Shown: in pieces, positions 46,240-54,988 of the stretch
How the letters are laid out: every line of letters begins with the position of its first letter
Numbering within the stretch: the stretch's first letter is position 1
NCBI RefSeq assembly: GCF_000412675.1
Contig: NC_021505.1
Coordinates: forward strand, 6,092,702 to 6,156,701
Origin: Pseudomonas putida NBRC 14164
Lineage (GTDB): Bacteria; Pseudomonadota; Gammaproteobacteria; Pseudomonadales; Pseudomonadaceae
Length of the DNA stretch: 64,000 bases
Reading direction: 5' to 3'
Position numbers and translations under genes: made by a program
The notes under the pieces: generated by a model
What the model was told of the DNA's origin: nothing
Database searches by the model: none
The model's input: the letters and a program-made list of their open reading frames with translations, nothing else

Positions 46240-47607
46240 TCAGCTCTTCTTGATTTTCTCCGGCCGCTTCCAGCCCGAGATATTGCGCTGGCGCGCACGA
46301 CCCACAGCCAGGTCGGCGGCTTCCACGGTCTGGGTGATAGTCGAACCGGCTGCGGTGGTCGCGCCGGCCTTGATTTCCACAGGCGCCACCAGCGAGTTGT
46401 TCGAGCCGATGAACACGTCCTCGCCCATCACTGTCTTGAACTTGTTGGCGCCATCGTAGTTGCAGGTGATGGTGCCAGCGCCAATATTGGTGCGTGCACC
46501 GATTTCAGCATCGCCCAGGTAAGTCAGGTGACCGGCCTTGGCGCCTTCACCCAGGTGGGCGTTTTTCAGTTCGACGAAGTTACCCACATGGGCCTTGGCG
46601 TCCAGCACGCTGCCAGGGCGCAAGCGGGCGAACGGGCCGGCATCGCTGCCCTCGCCCATCACGGCGCCTTCAAGGTGGCTGTTGGCCTTGACCACCGCGC
46701 CTTTGCGCAGGGTGGTGTTCTTGATGACGCAGTTAGGGCCGATTTGCACATCGTCCTCGATGACCACTTTGCCTTCGAGAATCACGTTGATGTCGATCAG
46801 CACATCACGACCAACGGTCACTTCACCCCGTACATCGAAGCGCGCCGGGTCCCGCAGGGTCACACCCTGGGCCATCAGGCGGCGGCCTTCACGCAGCTGG
46901 TAATGACGCTCCAGCTCGGACAGCTGACGACGATCGTTGGCGCCCTGCACTTCCATCGGGTCGTGTGGCTGTTCAGTGGCCACCACCAGGCCGTCGGCCA
47001 CTGCCATGGCGATGACGTCGGTCAGGTAGTACTCGCCTTGGGCGTTGTTGTTCGAGAGGCGGCCCATCCAGTCGGCCAGGCGCGCGGCTGGCAGCGCCAG
47101 AATACCGGTGTTGCCTTCCTTGATCGCTTTCTGCGCGTCGTTGGCGTCCTTGTGCTCAACGATGGCAGTCACCCGGCCTTGCTCGTCACGCACGATGCGA
47201 CCGTAGCCGGTCGGGTCGTCGAGCGATACCGTAAGCAGGCCCAGCTGCTGTTCATTGGCCTTGGCCAACAGGCGTTGCAGGGTCTCCACTTCGATCAACG
47301 GTACATCGCCGTACAGCACCAGCACGGTGTCGGCGGTCACGGCCGGCAATGCCTGGGCTACCGCATGGCCGGTACCCAACTGTTTTTCCTGCATGACGAA
47401 GTTCAGGTCGTCAGCGGCCAGGCGCTCGCGAACCAGCTCGGCACCATGACCAATAACCACGTGGATACCTTGCGGCTGCAGCTGGCGCGCGCTGTGGATA
47501 ACATGGCCGAGCATGGAGTTGCCGGCTACCGGGTGCAGCACCTTGGGCATAGCCGAGCGCATGCGGGTGCCTTGGCCGGCGGCGAGAATAACGATATCGA
47601 GTGACAT
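46240..47607 (-). CDS. glmU: Bifunctional UDP-GlcNAc pyrophosphorylase / glucosamine-1-P acetyltransferase GlmU
   Basis: Acetylates glucosamine 1-phosphate and then transfers UMP to give UDP-GlcNAc, the precursor of peptidoglycan and LPS. The 455-residue product has the uridyltransferase domain first (LAAGQGTRMRSAMPKVLHPVAG, about residues 7-28). A left-handed beta-helix of hexapeptide repeats follows (about 250-440), with LGEGAKAGHLTYLGDAEIG and GAGTITCNYDGANKFKT holding acetyl-CoA site residues. It follows the atp operon on the same strand after a terminator, and is separated from glmR by its own terminator. One exact DnaA 9-mer lies inside (47493). Confidence 0.98.
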   Translation of the reverse strand: MSLDIVILAAGQGTRMRSAMPKVLHPVAGNSMLGHVIHSARQLQPQGIHVVIGHGAELVRERLAADDLNFVMQEKQLGTGHAVAQALPAVTADTVLVLYGDVPLIEVETLQRLLAKANEQQLGLLTVSLDDPTGYGRIVRDEQGRVTAIVEHKDANDAQKAIKEGNTGILALPAARLADWMGRLSNNNAQGEYYLTDVIAMAVADGLVVATEQPHDPMEVQGANDRRQLSELERHYQLREGRRLMAQGVTLRDPARFDVRGEVTVGRDVLIDINVILEGKVVIEDDVQIGPNCVIKNTTLRKGAVVKANSHLEGAVMGEGSDAGPFARLRPGSVLDAKAHVGNFVELKNAHLGEGAKAGHLTYLGDAEIGARTNIGAGTITCNYDGANKFKTVMGEDVFIGSNNSLVAPVEIKAGATTAAGSTITQTVEAADLAVGRARQRNISGWKRPEKIKKS

Positions 47608-47659
47608 TACTGGCTACCAATCCTGGGCGGTCAGTGAAAGACCGGGGGGAGAAAAATCA

Positions 47660-47693
47660 GAAAAAGAAAAAGGGTAGCCGAGGCTACCCTTTT
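47660..47693 (-). terminator. Rho-independent terminator of the atp operon
   Basis: On the minus strand AAAAGGGTAGC and GCTACCCTTTT form an 11-bp stem with a 4-nt loop, continuing into TTCTTTTT, about 35 nt after atpC. Confidence 0.92.
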
Positions 47694-47728
47694 ACTCAAT
47701 CGCAACAGAAGTTATCAGCCGAGGCCGA

Positions 47729-48148
47729 TTACTTGCCTTTGCGCATTTGCTGGACGGTACGCAGCTGGGCTGCGGCCTCGGCCAGACGTGCGGCGGCGGC
47801 ACTGTAGTCGAAGTCCGCGCCTTTCAGATTCAGGGCGTTCTCGGCAGCCTTGAGGGCTTCCTGAGCTTGCGCTTCATCCAGGTCTGCAGCACGTTGCACG
47901 GTATCGGCAAGCACCTTGACCATGTTCGGCTGAACCTCGAGGAAACCACCAGAGATGTAGAACACCTCTTGGGCGCCACCCTGCTTGGTCAGCGTAATCG
48001 GACCTGGCTTCAGATTGGTGATCAGCGGCGCGTGGCCTGGAGCGATACCAAGATCACCCAGGTTACCGTGCGCAACCACCATCTCGACCAGACCGGAGAA
48101 AATTTCTCCTTCCGCGCTGACGATATCGCAATGGACTGTCATAGCCAT
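47729..48148 (-). CDS. atpC: ATP synthase epsilon subunit
   Basis: Central-stalk subunit of F1 that couples rotor and catalytic head and inhibits ATP hydrolysis. The 139-residue product has an N-terminal beta-sandwich (MTVHCDIVSAEGEIFSGLVEMVVAHGNLGDLGIAPGHAPLIT) and a C-terminal two-helix hairpin (AQAQEALKAAENAL...AARLAEAAAQLRTVQQMRK). It is the last gene of the atpIBEFHAGDC operon, 43 nt after atpD, with a GC-rich hairpin in the gap and a terminator behind it. Confidence 0.97.
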   Translation of the reverse strand: MAMTVHCDIVSAEGEIFSGLVEMVVAHGNLGDLGIAPGHAPLITNLKPGPITLTKQGGAQEVFYISGGFLEVQPNMVKVLADTVQRAADLDEAQAQEALKAAENALNLKGADFDYSAAAARLAEAAAQLRTVQQMRKGK

Positions 48149-48168
48149 CTGCTTGCCTCAACCTGATA

Positions 48169-48186
48169 GCGCCCCTTGCGGGGCGC
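48169..48186 (-). other. Intercistronic hairpin atpD/atpC
   Basis: GCGCCCC and GGGGCGC around a 4-nt loop, in the 43-nt gap, with no T-tract. It may affect mRNA stability or relative translation rather than termination. Confidence 0.7.
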
Positions 48187-48191
48187 AGGAA

Positions 48192-49568
48192 TTACAGTTT
48201 CTTGGCTTTCTCGATCGCTTCGTCGATGCTGCCGACCATGTAGAACGCTTGTTCTGGCAGGTGGTCGTAGTCACCTTTGAGGATGCCGCTGAAGCCAGCG
48301 ATGGTGTCTTTCAGGGAAACGTACTTGCCTGGCGAACCGGTGAAGACTTCGGCCACGAAGAACGGCTGCGACAGGAAGCGCTGGATCTTACGAGCGCGGG
48401 CTACCAGTTGCTTGTCGGTCTCGGACAGTTCGTCCATACCCAGGATCGCAATGATGTCCTTCAGCTCTTTGTAGCGCTGCAGAACATACTGAACGCCACG
48501 AGCGGTGTCGTAGTGCTCGTTGCCGATCACGTTCGGGTCCAGCTGGCGCGAAGTCGAGTCCAGTGGATCGACCGCTGGGTAGATACCCAGGGAGGCGATG
48601 TCACGGGACAGAACGACGGTGGCGTCCAAGTGGGCGAAGGTGGTCGCTGGCGACGGGTCGGTCAAGTCGTCCGCAGGTACGTATACGGCCTGAACGGAGG
48701 TGATCGAACCTTCCTTGGTGGAGGTGATGCGCTCTTGCAGAACGCCCATCTCTTCAGCCAGGGTCGGCTGGTAACCTACTGCCGAAGGCATACGGCCCAG
48801 CAGTGCGGATACTTCGGTACCGGCCAGGGTGTAACGATAGATGTTGTCGACGAACAGCAGAACGTCGTTACCTTCGTCACGGAACTTCTCAGCCATGGTC
48901 AGGCCGGTCAGCGCTACGCGCAGACGGTTTCCTGGTGGCTCGTTCATCTGACCGTAGACCAGTGCTACTTTGTCGAGAACGTTGGAGTCCTTCATCTCGT
49001 GGTAGAAGTCGTTACCCTCACGAGTACGCTCACCCACACCAGCGAACACGGAGTAACCGCTGTGTTCCATGGCGATGTTACGGATCAGTTCCATCATGTT
49101 TACGGTCTTGCCGACACCGGCACCACCGAACAGACCAACTTTACCACCCTTGGCGAACGGGCAAACCAGGTCGATAACCTTGATGCCGGTTTCCAGCAGG
49201 TCGTTGCCGCCTGCCTGGTCAGCGAACGAAGGCGCTGGCTGGTGGATACCGCGACGCTCTTCTTCACCGATCGGGCCGGCTTCGTCGATCGGGTTGCCCA
49301 GTACGTCCATGATACGGCCCAGGGTGGCCTTACCAACAGGAACGGAAATGGCAGCGCCGGAGTCAACGACTTCCAGACCGCGCTTCAGGCCTTCGGTGGA
49401 GCCCATCGCAATGGTACGAACCACGCCGTCGCCCAGCTGCTGCTGAACTTCCAGGGTGGTTTCCGCGCCTTGTACTTTCAGCGCGTTGTATACACTCGGC
49501 ACGACATCACGTGGGAATTCCACGTCGATGACGGCGCCGATGATTTGAACGATACGTCCGCTACTCAT
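48192..49568 (-). CDS. atpD: ATP synthase beta subunit
   Basis: Catalytic F1 subunit. The 458-residue product carries the P-loop GGAGVGKTVNMMELIRN (about residues 148-164), GERTREGNDFYHEM (about 180-193), Walker B-type DVLLFVDNIYRYT and the signature PAVDPLDSTSR (about 337-347). All catalytic residues expected for a functional ATPase are present. It follows atpG by 27 nt and precedes atpC. Confidence 0.99.
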   Translation of the reverse strand: MSSGRIVQIIGAVIDVEFPRDVVPSVYNALKVQGAETTLEVQQQLGDGVVRTIAMGSTEGLKRGLEVVDSGAAISVPVGKATLGRIMDVLGNPIDEAGPIGEEERRGIHQPAPSFADQAGGNDLLETGIKVIDLVCPFAKGGKVGLFGGAGVGKTVNMMELIRNIAMEHSGYSVFAGVGERTREGNDFYHEMKDSNVLDKVALVYGQMNEPPGNRLRVALTGLTMAEKFRDEGNDVLLFVDNIYRYTLAGTEVSALLGRMPSAVGYQPTLAEEMGVLQERITSTKEGSITSVQAVYVPADDLTDPSPATTFAHLDATVVLSRDIASLGIYPAVDPLDSTSRQLDPNVIGNEHYDTARGVQYVLQRYKELKDIIAILGMDELSETDKQLVARARKIQRFLSQPFFVAEVFTGSPGKYVSLKDTIAGFSGILKGDYDHLPEQAFYMVGSIDEAIEKAKKL

Positions 49569-49595
49569 AGCTGGATCCTCTGAATTTTTGAACCG

Positions 49596-50456
49596 TTAAA
49601 CCGCGGCAGCGCCGCCGACGATTTCCGAGATCTCCTGGGTGATCGCAGCCTGACGCGCCTTGTTGTAGATCAACTGAAGCTCTTTGATCAAATCACCGGC
49701 GTTGTCTGTGGCGTTCTTCATGGCGATCATCCGGGCCGCTTGTTCAGCAGCGTTGTTCTCGACCACCGCCTGGTATACCTGCGACTCCACGTAACGCACC
49801 ATCAAGCCGTCCAGCAGCTCTTTTGCGTCGGGTTCGTACAGGTAATCCCAGTGATGCTTGAGATCCTGATCCGGGGTTGCCACCAACGGTACCAATTGCT
49901 CGACCGTTGGCTTCTGGGTCATGGTGTTGATGAACTTGTTCGAAACCACGGAGAGGCGATCGATACGGCCGTCCAGGTAGGCGTCCAGCATCACTTTGAC
50001 GGAGCCGATCAGATCGTTGATCGATGGCTCTTCGCCCAAGTGGCTGATCGCTGCTACGACGTTGCCGCCAAAGATGCGGAAGAAAGTCGCACCCTTGCTG
50101 CCGATCACGCACAGGTCGATTTCAACGCCCTGTTCGCGGTTTGCGCTCATGTCCTTGACCAAGGCCTTGAACAGGTTGGTATTCAAGCCACCGCACAGAC
50201 CACGGTCACTGCTCACCACGATATAACCGGCGCGCTTTACAGGGCGCTCGATCATGAACGGGTGGCGGTATTCCGGGTTGGCGTTGGCCAGATGACCGAT
50301 CACCTGGCGGATACGCTCCGCGTAAGGACGGCTAGCAGCCATGCGCATTTGTGCCCTGCGCATCTTGCTGACCGCCACTTTCTCCATGGCGCTGGTAATT
50401 TTTTGCGTGCTTTTGATGCTCGCAATCTTACTGCGAATCTCTTTTGCGCCTGCCAT
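49596..50456 (-). CDS. atpG: ATP synthase gamma subunit
   Basis: Central rotor shaft of F1. The 286-residue product begins with the conserved coiled-coil start MAGAKEIRSKIASIKSTQKITSAMEKVAVSKMRRAQ and ends with the partner helix TDNAGDLIKELQLIYNKARQAAITQEISEIVGGAAAV, which is the family signature. Length is normal. A strong GC-rich hairpin separates it from atpA (48-nt gap). Confidence 0.98.
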   Translation of the reverse strand: MAGAKEIRSKIASIKSTQKITSAMEKVAVSKMRRAQMRMAASRPYAERIRQVIGHLANANPEYRHPFMIERPVKRAGYIVVSSDRGLCGGLNTNLFKALVKDMSANREQGVEIDLCVIGSKGATFFRIFGGNVVAAISHLGEEPSINDLIGSVKVMLDAYLDGRIDRLSVVSNKFINTMTQKPTVEQLVPLVATPDQDLKHHWDYLYEPDAKELLDGLMVRYVESQVYQAVVENNAAEQAARMIAMKNATDNAGDLIKELQLIYNKARQAAITQEISEIVGGAAAV

Positions 50457-50477
50457 GTATCACCTATCAGGTTAGCA

Positions 50478-50499
50478 AGCGGGGGCCAGGGCCCCCGCT
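50478..50499 (-). other. Intercistronic hairpin atpA/atpG
   Basis: AGCGGGGGC and GCCCCCGCT form a perfect 9-bp stem with a 4-nt loop just after the atpA stop. There is no T-tract. Confidence 0.75.
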
Positions 50500-50504
50500 G
50501 CGGC

Positions 50505-52049
50505 TTACCAGGTCTGGGTGGCCTTGAACTTCTCGATACCGGCTTTCAGGCCTGCGTCGATTTCGTCGTTGAAGTCACCCTTCACGTTGATCTTCGCCAT
50601 CAGTTCAGCGTGATCACGGTTGAAGAAGGCGATCAGTGCTTGCTCGAAGCTGCCGATCTTGGAGACTTCTACGTCGGTCAGGAAGCCACGCTCAGCGGCG
50701 TACAGCGACAGTGCCATGTCCGCGATGGACATTGGCGCGTACTGTTTCTGCTTCATCAGCTCGGTAACGCGCTGACCATGCTCCAGCTGCTTGCGGGTCG
50801 CTTCGTCCAGATCGGACGCGAACTGGGCGAATGCAGCCAGTTCACGGTACTGAGCCAGCGCGGTACGAATACCACCGGACAGCTTCTTGATGATCTTGGT
50901 CTGAGCGGCACCACCTACGCGGGATACCGAAACACCGGCGTTCACTGCAGGGCGGATGCCCGAGTTGAACATGGCCGATTCCAGGAAGATCTGACCGTCG
51001 GTGATGGAAATCACGTTGGTCGGAACGAACGCGGAAACGTCGCCAGCCTGGGTTTCGATGATCGGCAGAGCGGTCAGGGAACCGGTTTTGCCAGTGACAG
51101 CACCGTTGGTGAACTTCTCGACGTACTCTTCCGAAACGCGCGATGCACGCTCCAGCAGACGGGAGTGGAGATAGAACACGTCGCCTGGGTACGCTTCACG
51201 TCCTGGTGGACGGCGCAGCAGCAGGGAGATCTGACGGTAGGCAACGGCCTGCTTGGACAGGTCATCGTAAACGATCAGAGCGTCTTCACCGCGGTCACGG
51301 AAGAACTCGCCCATGGTGCAACCGGCGTATGGCGCCAGGAATTGCAGTGCGGCGGATTCCGAAGCACTGGCAACAACCACGATGGTGTTGGCCAGGGCGC
51401 CGTTTTCTTCCAGCTTGCGAACGATGTTGGCAACGGTGGAACGCTTCTGGCCGACAGCTACATAAACACAGAAAATACCGGAGTCTTTCTGGTTGATGAT
51501 GGCGTCGATGGCCATGGCGGTCTTGCCGATCTGACGGTCGCCAATGATCAGCTCACGCTGGCCACGGCCGACAGGGATCATGGCGTCGACGGATTTGTAG
51601 CCAGTCTGTACAGGCTGGTCTACCGACTTACGCCAGATCACGCCTGGAGCTACTTTCTCGACCGCGTCGGTCTGGGTGTTGCCCAGAGGACCTTTGCCGT
51701 CGATCGGGTTGCCCAGTGCGTCGACGACGCGACCCAGCAGTTCCTTACCAACCGGAACTTCCAGGATGCGGCCGGTGCACTTGGCGCTCATGCCTTCGGC
51801 GAGGGTGTCGTAGGCACCCAGGATCACTGCACCTACGGAGTCTTGCTCCAGGTTCAGGGCCATGCCGTAGACGCCGCCCGGGAACTCGATCATTTCGCCG
51901 TACATGACGTCGGCCAGACCGTGGATCCGCACGATACCGTCGGAAACCGAAACAACGGTACCTTCGTTACGGGCTTGGGAGCTCACATCGAGGTTGTCGA
52001 TGCGGCCCTTGATGATTTCACTAATTTCGGAAGGATTGAGTTGCTGCAT
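50505..52049 (-). CDS. atpA: ATP synthase alpha subunit
   Basis: Non-catalytic nucleotide-binding F1 subunit. The 514-residue product starts MQQLNPSEISEIIKGRIDNL, has the P-loop GDRQIGKTAMAIDAI (about residues 170-184), and the alpha signature PAVNAGVSVSRVGG (about 366-379) with the arginine finger region. Length is standard. atpH precedes by 21 nt. Confidence 0.99.
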   Translation of the reverse strand: MQQLNPSEISEIIKGRIDNLDVSSQARNEGTVVSVSDGIVRIHGLADVMYGEMIEFPGGVYGMALNLEQDSVGAVILGAYDTLAEGMSAKCTGRILEVPVGKELLGRVVDALGNPIDGKGPLGNTQTDAVEKVAPGVIWRKSVDQPVQTGYKSVDAMIPVGRGQRELIIGDRQIGKTAMAIDAIINQKDSGIFCVYVAVGQKRSTVANIVRKLEENGALANTIVVVASASESAALQFLAPYAGCTMGEFFRDRGEDALIVYDDLSKQAVAYRQISLLLRRPPGREAYPGDVFYLHSRLLERASRVSEEYVEKFTNGAVTGKTGSLTALPIIETQAGDVSAFVPTNVISITDGQIFLESAMFNSGIRPAVNAGVSVSRVGGAAQTKIIKKLSGGIRTALAQYRELAAFAQFASDLDEATRKQLEHGQRVTELMKQKQYAPMSIADMALSLYAAERGFLTDVEVSKIGSFEQALIAFFNRDHAELMAKINVKGDFNDEIDAGLKAGIEKFKATQTW

Positions 52050-52070
52050 TGCTCTGCTGCCCCTTCAAAC

Positions 52071-52607
52071 TCAAGATTTCAATGCTTCGGCCAGTTTCGC
52101 GATTTTGCCGCGAACAGAGCCATCGATTACCAGGTCACCAGCGCGGATGACGACGCCGCCAATCAGGCTGGCATCCTCCGACGCGTGCAGGCGCACTTCC
52201 TGGCCTAACCGTGCACTGAGAACCTTGGCGAGTTTGTCTTGCTGTTCTTGGTTCAACGCGAAGGCACTGGTGACTTCCACGTCCACGGATTTCTCTTGCT
52301 CGGCCTTGTACAGGTCAAACAGAGCGGCAATCTCCGGCAGAAGCAGGAGACGGTCGTTTTCCGCGGCAACATGAATGAAATTCTGTGCCTGTGCATTGAA
52401 CTTGTCACCGCACACGTCAATGAACGTGGCGGCCTTTTCTGCGCTCGTCAGTCGCGGGGCCTTGAGCAGGCGCTGCATGGTGTCGTCTTGCGACACCGCA
52501 GCAGCCAGGCCGAGCATGGCTGACCAATTGGCCAGTTGCTGATGGGCCTGGGCATGCTCAAAGGCAGCCTTAGCGTAAGGTCGGGCCAACGTGGTCAGTT
52601 CTGCCAT
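52071..52607 (-). CDS. atpH: ATP synthase delta subunit
   Basis: Peripheral-stalk subunit joining the b dimer to the top of F1. The 178-residue product shows the typical start ([13 protein letters not shown]), an all-helical N-terminal domain (about residues 1-105), and the C-terminal signature [39 protein letters not shown]. atpF precedes by 12 nt. Confidence 0.98.
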
Positions 52608-52619
52608 GATCGCCCTCGC

Positions 52620-53090
52620 TTAAATTTCAGCGGCCAGTTTGTTAACCAGCTCCGCATGCGCGTTTTGATCGATTGTGGCGCCAAGGATCTTTTCAGCACC
52701 GCCAACGGCCAGAGCACCCACTTGGGCACGCAGGGCGTCTTTAGCGCTGTTCAGTTCCTGTTCGATCTCGGCCAGAGCCTGAGCCTTCACACGGTCAGCT
52801 TCGACGCGGGCCTGTTCACGGGCTTCCTCGACAAGCTGAGCAGCGCGTTTCTTGCTTTGCTCAATGATTTCGGCTGCCTGTGCTTTAGCTTCACGCAGTT
52901 GCTGACCCGCTTTCTCTTGGGCCAGCTCCAGGTCGCGAGCTGCGCGGTTGGCAGCGTCCAAACCGTCGGCAATCTTCTTTTGGCGCTCTTGCAGAGCAGT
53001 GATGACCGGAGGCCATACATACTTCATGCAGAAGAGTACAAAAATCAGGAAAGCAACGGATTGGCCAATCAGGGTTGCATTAATGTTCAC
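52620..53090 (-). CDS. atpF: ATP synthase b subunit
   Basis: Peripheral-stalk subunit of F0. The 156-residue product has one N-terminal membrane helix (about residues 5-25, TLIGQSVAFLIFVLFCMKYVWPPV) and a long Ala/Glu/Gln/Lys-rich coiled coil that dimerises (about 30-140). It lies 56 nt after atpE. Confidence 0.98.
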   Translation of the reverse strand: MNINATLIGQSVAFLIFVLFCMKYVWPPVITALQERQKKIADGLDAANRAARDLELAQEKAGQQLREAKAQAAEIIEQSKKRAAQLVEEAREQARVEADRVKAQALAEIEQELNSAKDALRAQVGALAVGGAEKILGATIDQNAHAELVNKLAAEI

Positions 53091-53146
53091 GCCAACACCT
53101 CGCTCGGTCTTAATTCATACAGCCATCAACTCGTGGTGACGAGTGA

Positions 53147-53404
53147 TTAGCCGGCGATCTGACCAACGAACGGATTCGCGAAGGTGAAGAACAGAGCGAT
53201 ACCAACACCGATCATGGTTACGGCGTCGAGCAGACCGGCAACGATGAACATTTTGACCTGCAGCATCGGAACCATTTCTGGCTGACGAGCAGCGCCTTCC
53301 AGGAATTTGCCGCCCAGCAGGCCGAAACCAATGGCGGTACCCAGAGCACCCAGGCCGATCAGCAGAGCAACAGCGATAGCGGTCAGACCAACTACAGTTT
53401 CCAT
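53147..53404 (-). CDS. atpE: ATP synthase c subunit
   Basis: Proteolipid of the proton-driven c-ring. The 85-residue product is a two-helix hairpin with the polar loop RQPE (about residues 41-44) and the ion-carrying Asp in [12 protein letters not shown] (about residue 60). It lacks the Gln/Ser/Thr pattern of Na+-dependent rings, so H+ coupling is expected. The start has GGGAGG about 6 nt upstream, fitting the high translation needed for a multi-copy subunit. The gap to atpB is 142 nt, the largest in the operon, and I see no promoter or hairpin in it that I would defend. Confidence 0.98.
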
Positions 53405-53546
53405 CTTTCCTCCCGACTTTTACGTCGTATTGGTTAGGTTTTTAGTTTGAAGCGGTAAAACAAATCGTGAGTACAGCTGCCCTTGCGGACTTTTTAAGCC
53501 CTCCCCCCGAACAGGCGAGGAAGGCTATCAGACACGCCAGGCGGTC

Positions 53547-54416
53547 TTAATGGTTATCTTCGTGCGCCATCGACAGGTAGACGATGGTCAGCATCATGAA
53601 GATGAAAGCTTGCAGGGTGATGATCAGGATGTGGAACACAGCCCACGCCCATTGCAGCACCACACCCAGGCCGCTGAGCCACAGCAGGCCGGAGCCGAAC
53701 ATGACCGCGATCAGGATGAACACCAGTTCGCCGGCATACATGTTGCCGAACAGACGCAGTGCCAGCGAGATCGGTTTGGCGATCAGGGTGACGAATTCGA
53801 GCAGGAAGTTGACCGGAATCAGCAGGATCTGCACGAAGATGTTCTTGCTGCCGAACGGGTGCAGGGTCAGCTCACCGATGAAGCCGCCCAGGCCCTTGAC
53901 CTTGATGCTGTAGAAGATGATCAGGGCGAACACGCTGAAGGCCATGGCCAGGGTCGCGTTCGGGTCGGTGGTCGAAACGGCGCGGAACGGAATGTGCGGA
54001 TCACCGGAAATCAGGATGGCCAGCTGAGGAATCCAGTCGACCGGTACCAGGTCGACGGCGTTCATCAGGAATACCCAGACGAAGATGGTCAGTGCCAGCG
54101 GTGCGATTACCGGGCTACGGCCGTGGAAGGAGTCCTTCACGCTGCCGTTGACGAAATCGACCATCACTTCCACGAAGTTCTGCAGACCGCCAGGCTGGCC
54201 GGAAGTCGCCTTCTTTGCCGCCATGCGGAAAATGAACAGGAAGATCAGACCCAGCGCGACGGACCAACCCAGGGTGTCCAGGTGGAACGCCCAGAAGCCC
54301 ATTGCCTTGGCTTCTGCAGCCGAATGGGCAAAGCCCCAGCTGCCGTCTGGTAGTTGACCGTAGGTCAGGTTCTGCAAGTGGTGCTGGATATAGCCCGAAG
54401 CGGTTTCTGCTGCCAT
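53547..54416 (-). CDS. atpB: ATP synthase a subunit
   Basis: Stator membrane subunit with the proton half-channels. The 289-residue product has about five membrane helices, and the essential Arg lies in the SLALRLFGNMYAGEL helix (about residues 213-227). The N-terminus (about 1-40) is a hydrophilic periplasmic segment typical of pseudomonads (LPDGSWGFAHSAAEAKAMGFWAFHLDTL). It lies 16 nt after atpI. Confidence 0.98.
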   Translation of the reverse strand: MAAETASGYIQHHLQNLTYGQLPDGSWGFAHSAAEAKAMGFWAFHLDTLGWSVALGLIFLFIFRMAAKKATSGQPGGLQNFVEVMVDFVNGSVKDSFHGRSPVIAPLALTIFVWVFLMNAVDLVPVDWIPQLAILISGDPHIPFRAVSTTDPNATLAMAFSVFALIIFYSIKVKGLGGFIGELTLHPFGSKNIFVQILLIPVNFLLEFVTLIAKPISLALRLFGNMYAGELVFILIAVMFGSGLLWLSGLGVVLQWAWAVFHILIITLQAFIFMMLTIVYLSMAHEDNH

Positions 54417-54432
54417 GGTTGCCTCAAACGCC

Positions 54433-54840
54433 CTAAGGTCTCGAAAGTCTTTTATTCATCAGCAGGGGCGCGAACCAGCTGACCAAAAGGGTCAACACGA
54501 AGACGCCGAATACTGCTAACGGCGCCAGTGGCTTCACTCCTGCGAAGGTCAGTGCAAAAAGCACTGCCGTCAAAATCATCTTGCCTGCCTCGCCAGCGTA
54601 GAACGACTTGACGATGGCTTGTGCTGCCCGAGCTCCGCTGAAGCGAAAAGCCTTCCAGGCGAAATACACATTGGGCAGCCACGCAATCAAACCTCCGCAA
54701 AGGCCTGAATATCCACTGACCGCCCCTTTCCACTGCCACAACACCAGGGTTGCCAGCAGCAGTACGACGAATTGAGCCAGCAGTACCGGAAAAACCGCCC
54801 AGCGATGGAAAGGCAGGCGGTTTGGCGTGCGGATTTCCAT
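54433..54840 (-). CDS. atpI: ATP synthase accessory protein AtpI
   Basis: Small membrane protein that assists c-ring assembly or Mg2+ supply. The 135-residue product has four hydrophobic segments (VFPVLLAQFVVLLLATLVLWQW, YSGLCGGLIAWLPNVYFAWKAF, MILTAVLFALTFAGV, LAVFGVFVLTLLVSWFAPLL). I chose the ATG (MEIRTPN) because GAGGAG lies 9 nt upstream; an open upstream extension runs through that site. First gene of the atp operon. The 148-nt spacer to parB holds the operon promoter, which I could not place with confidence, and a GC stem-loop at 54919-54940. Confidence 0.92.
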   Translation of the reverse strand: MEIRTPNRLPFHRWAVFPVLLAQFVVLLLATLVLWQWKGAVSGYSGLCGGLIAWLPNVYFAWKAFRFSGARAAQAIVKSFYAGEAGKMILTAVLFALTFAGVKPLAPLAVFGVFVLTLLVSWFAPLLMNKRLSRP

Positions 54841-54988
54841 CACAACTGCTCCTCGGAAGTCGACCAACAAGTCAGCTATGACTTGGCATAATTTGTGCCG
54901 ACAAAATGCGCGCAGAGTATAGGGGTGGATTAACCCCTATTCAACTCTTCGTAGTGATTTCCGACTGCGCGCTACAACAGGAATTGTT

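Noticed and set aside
47458..47471. parS-like ACCACGTGGATAC in glmU
   Set aside because: Only the central CCACGTGGA is kept and the arms are not symmetric. It is too degenerate to call beside the near-perfect site in folE2.
54919..54940. Perfect 8-bp stem (ATAGGGGT/ACCCCTAT) between atpI and parB
   Set aside because: It has no T-tract on either strand and lies upstream of the atp operon, where a terminator is not expected. It is not called as a feature on its own.
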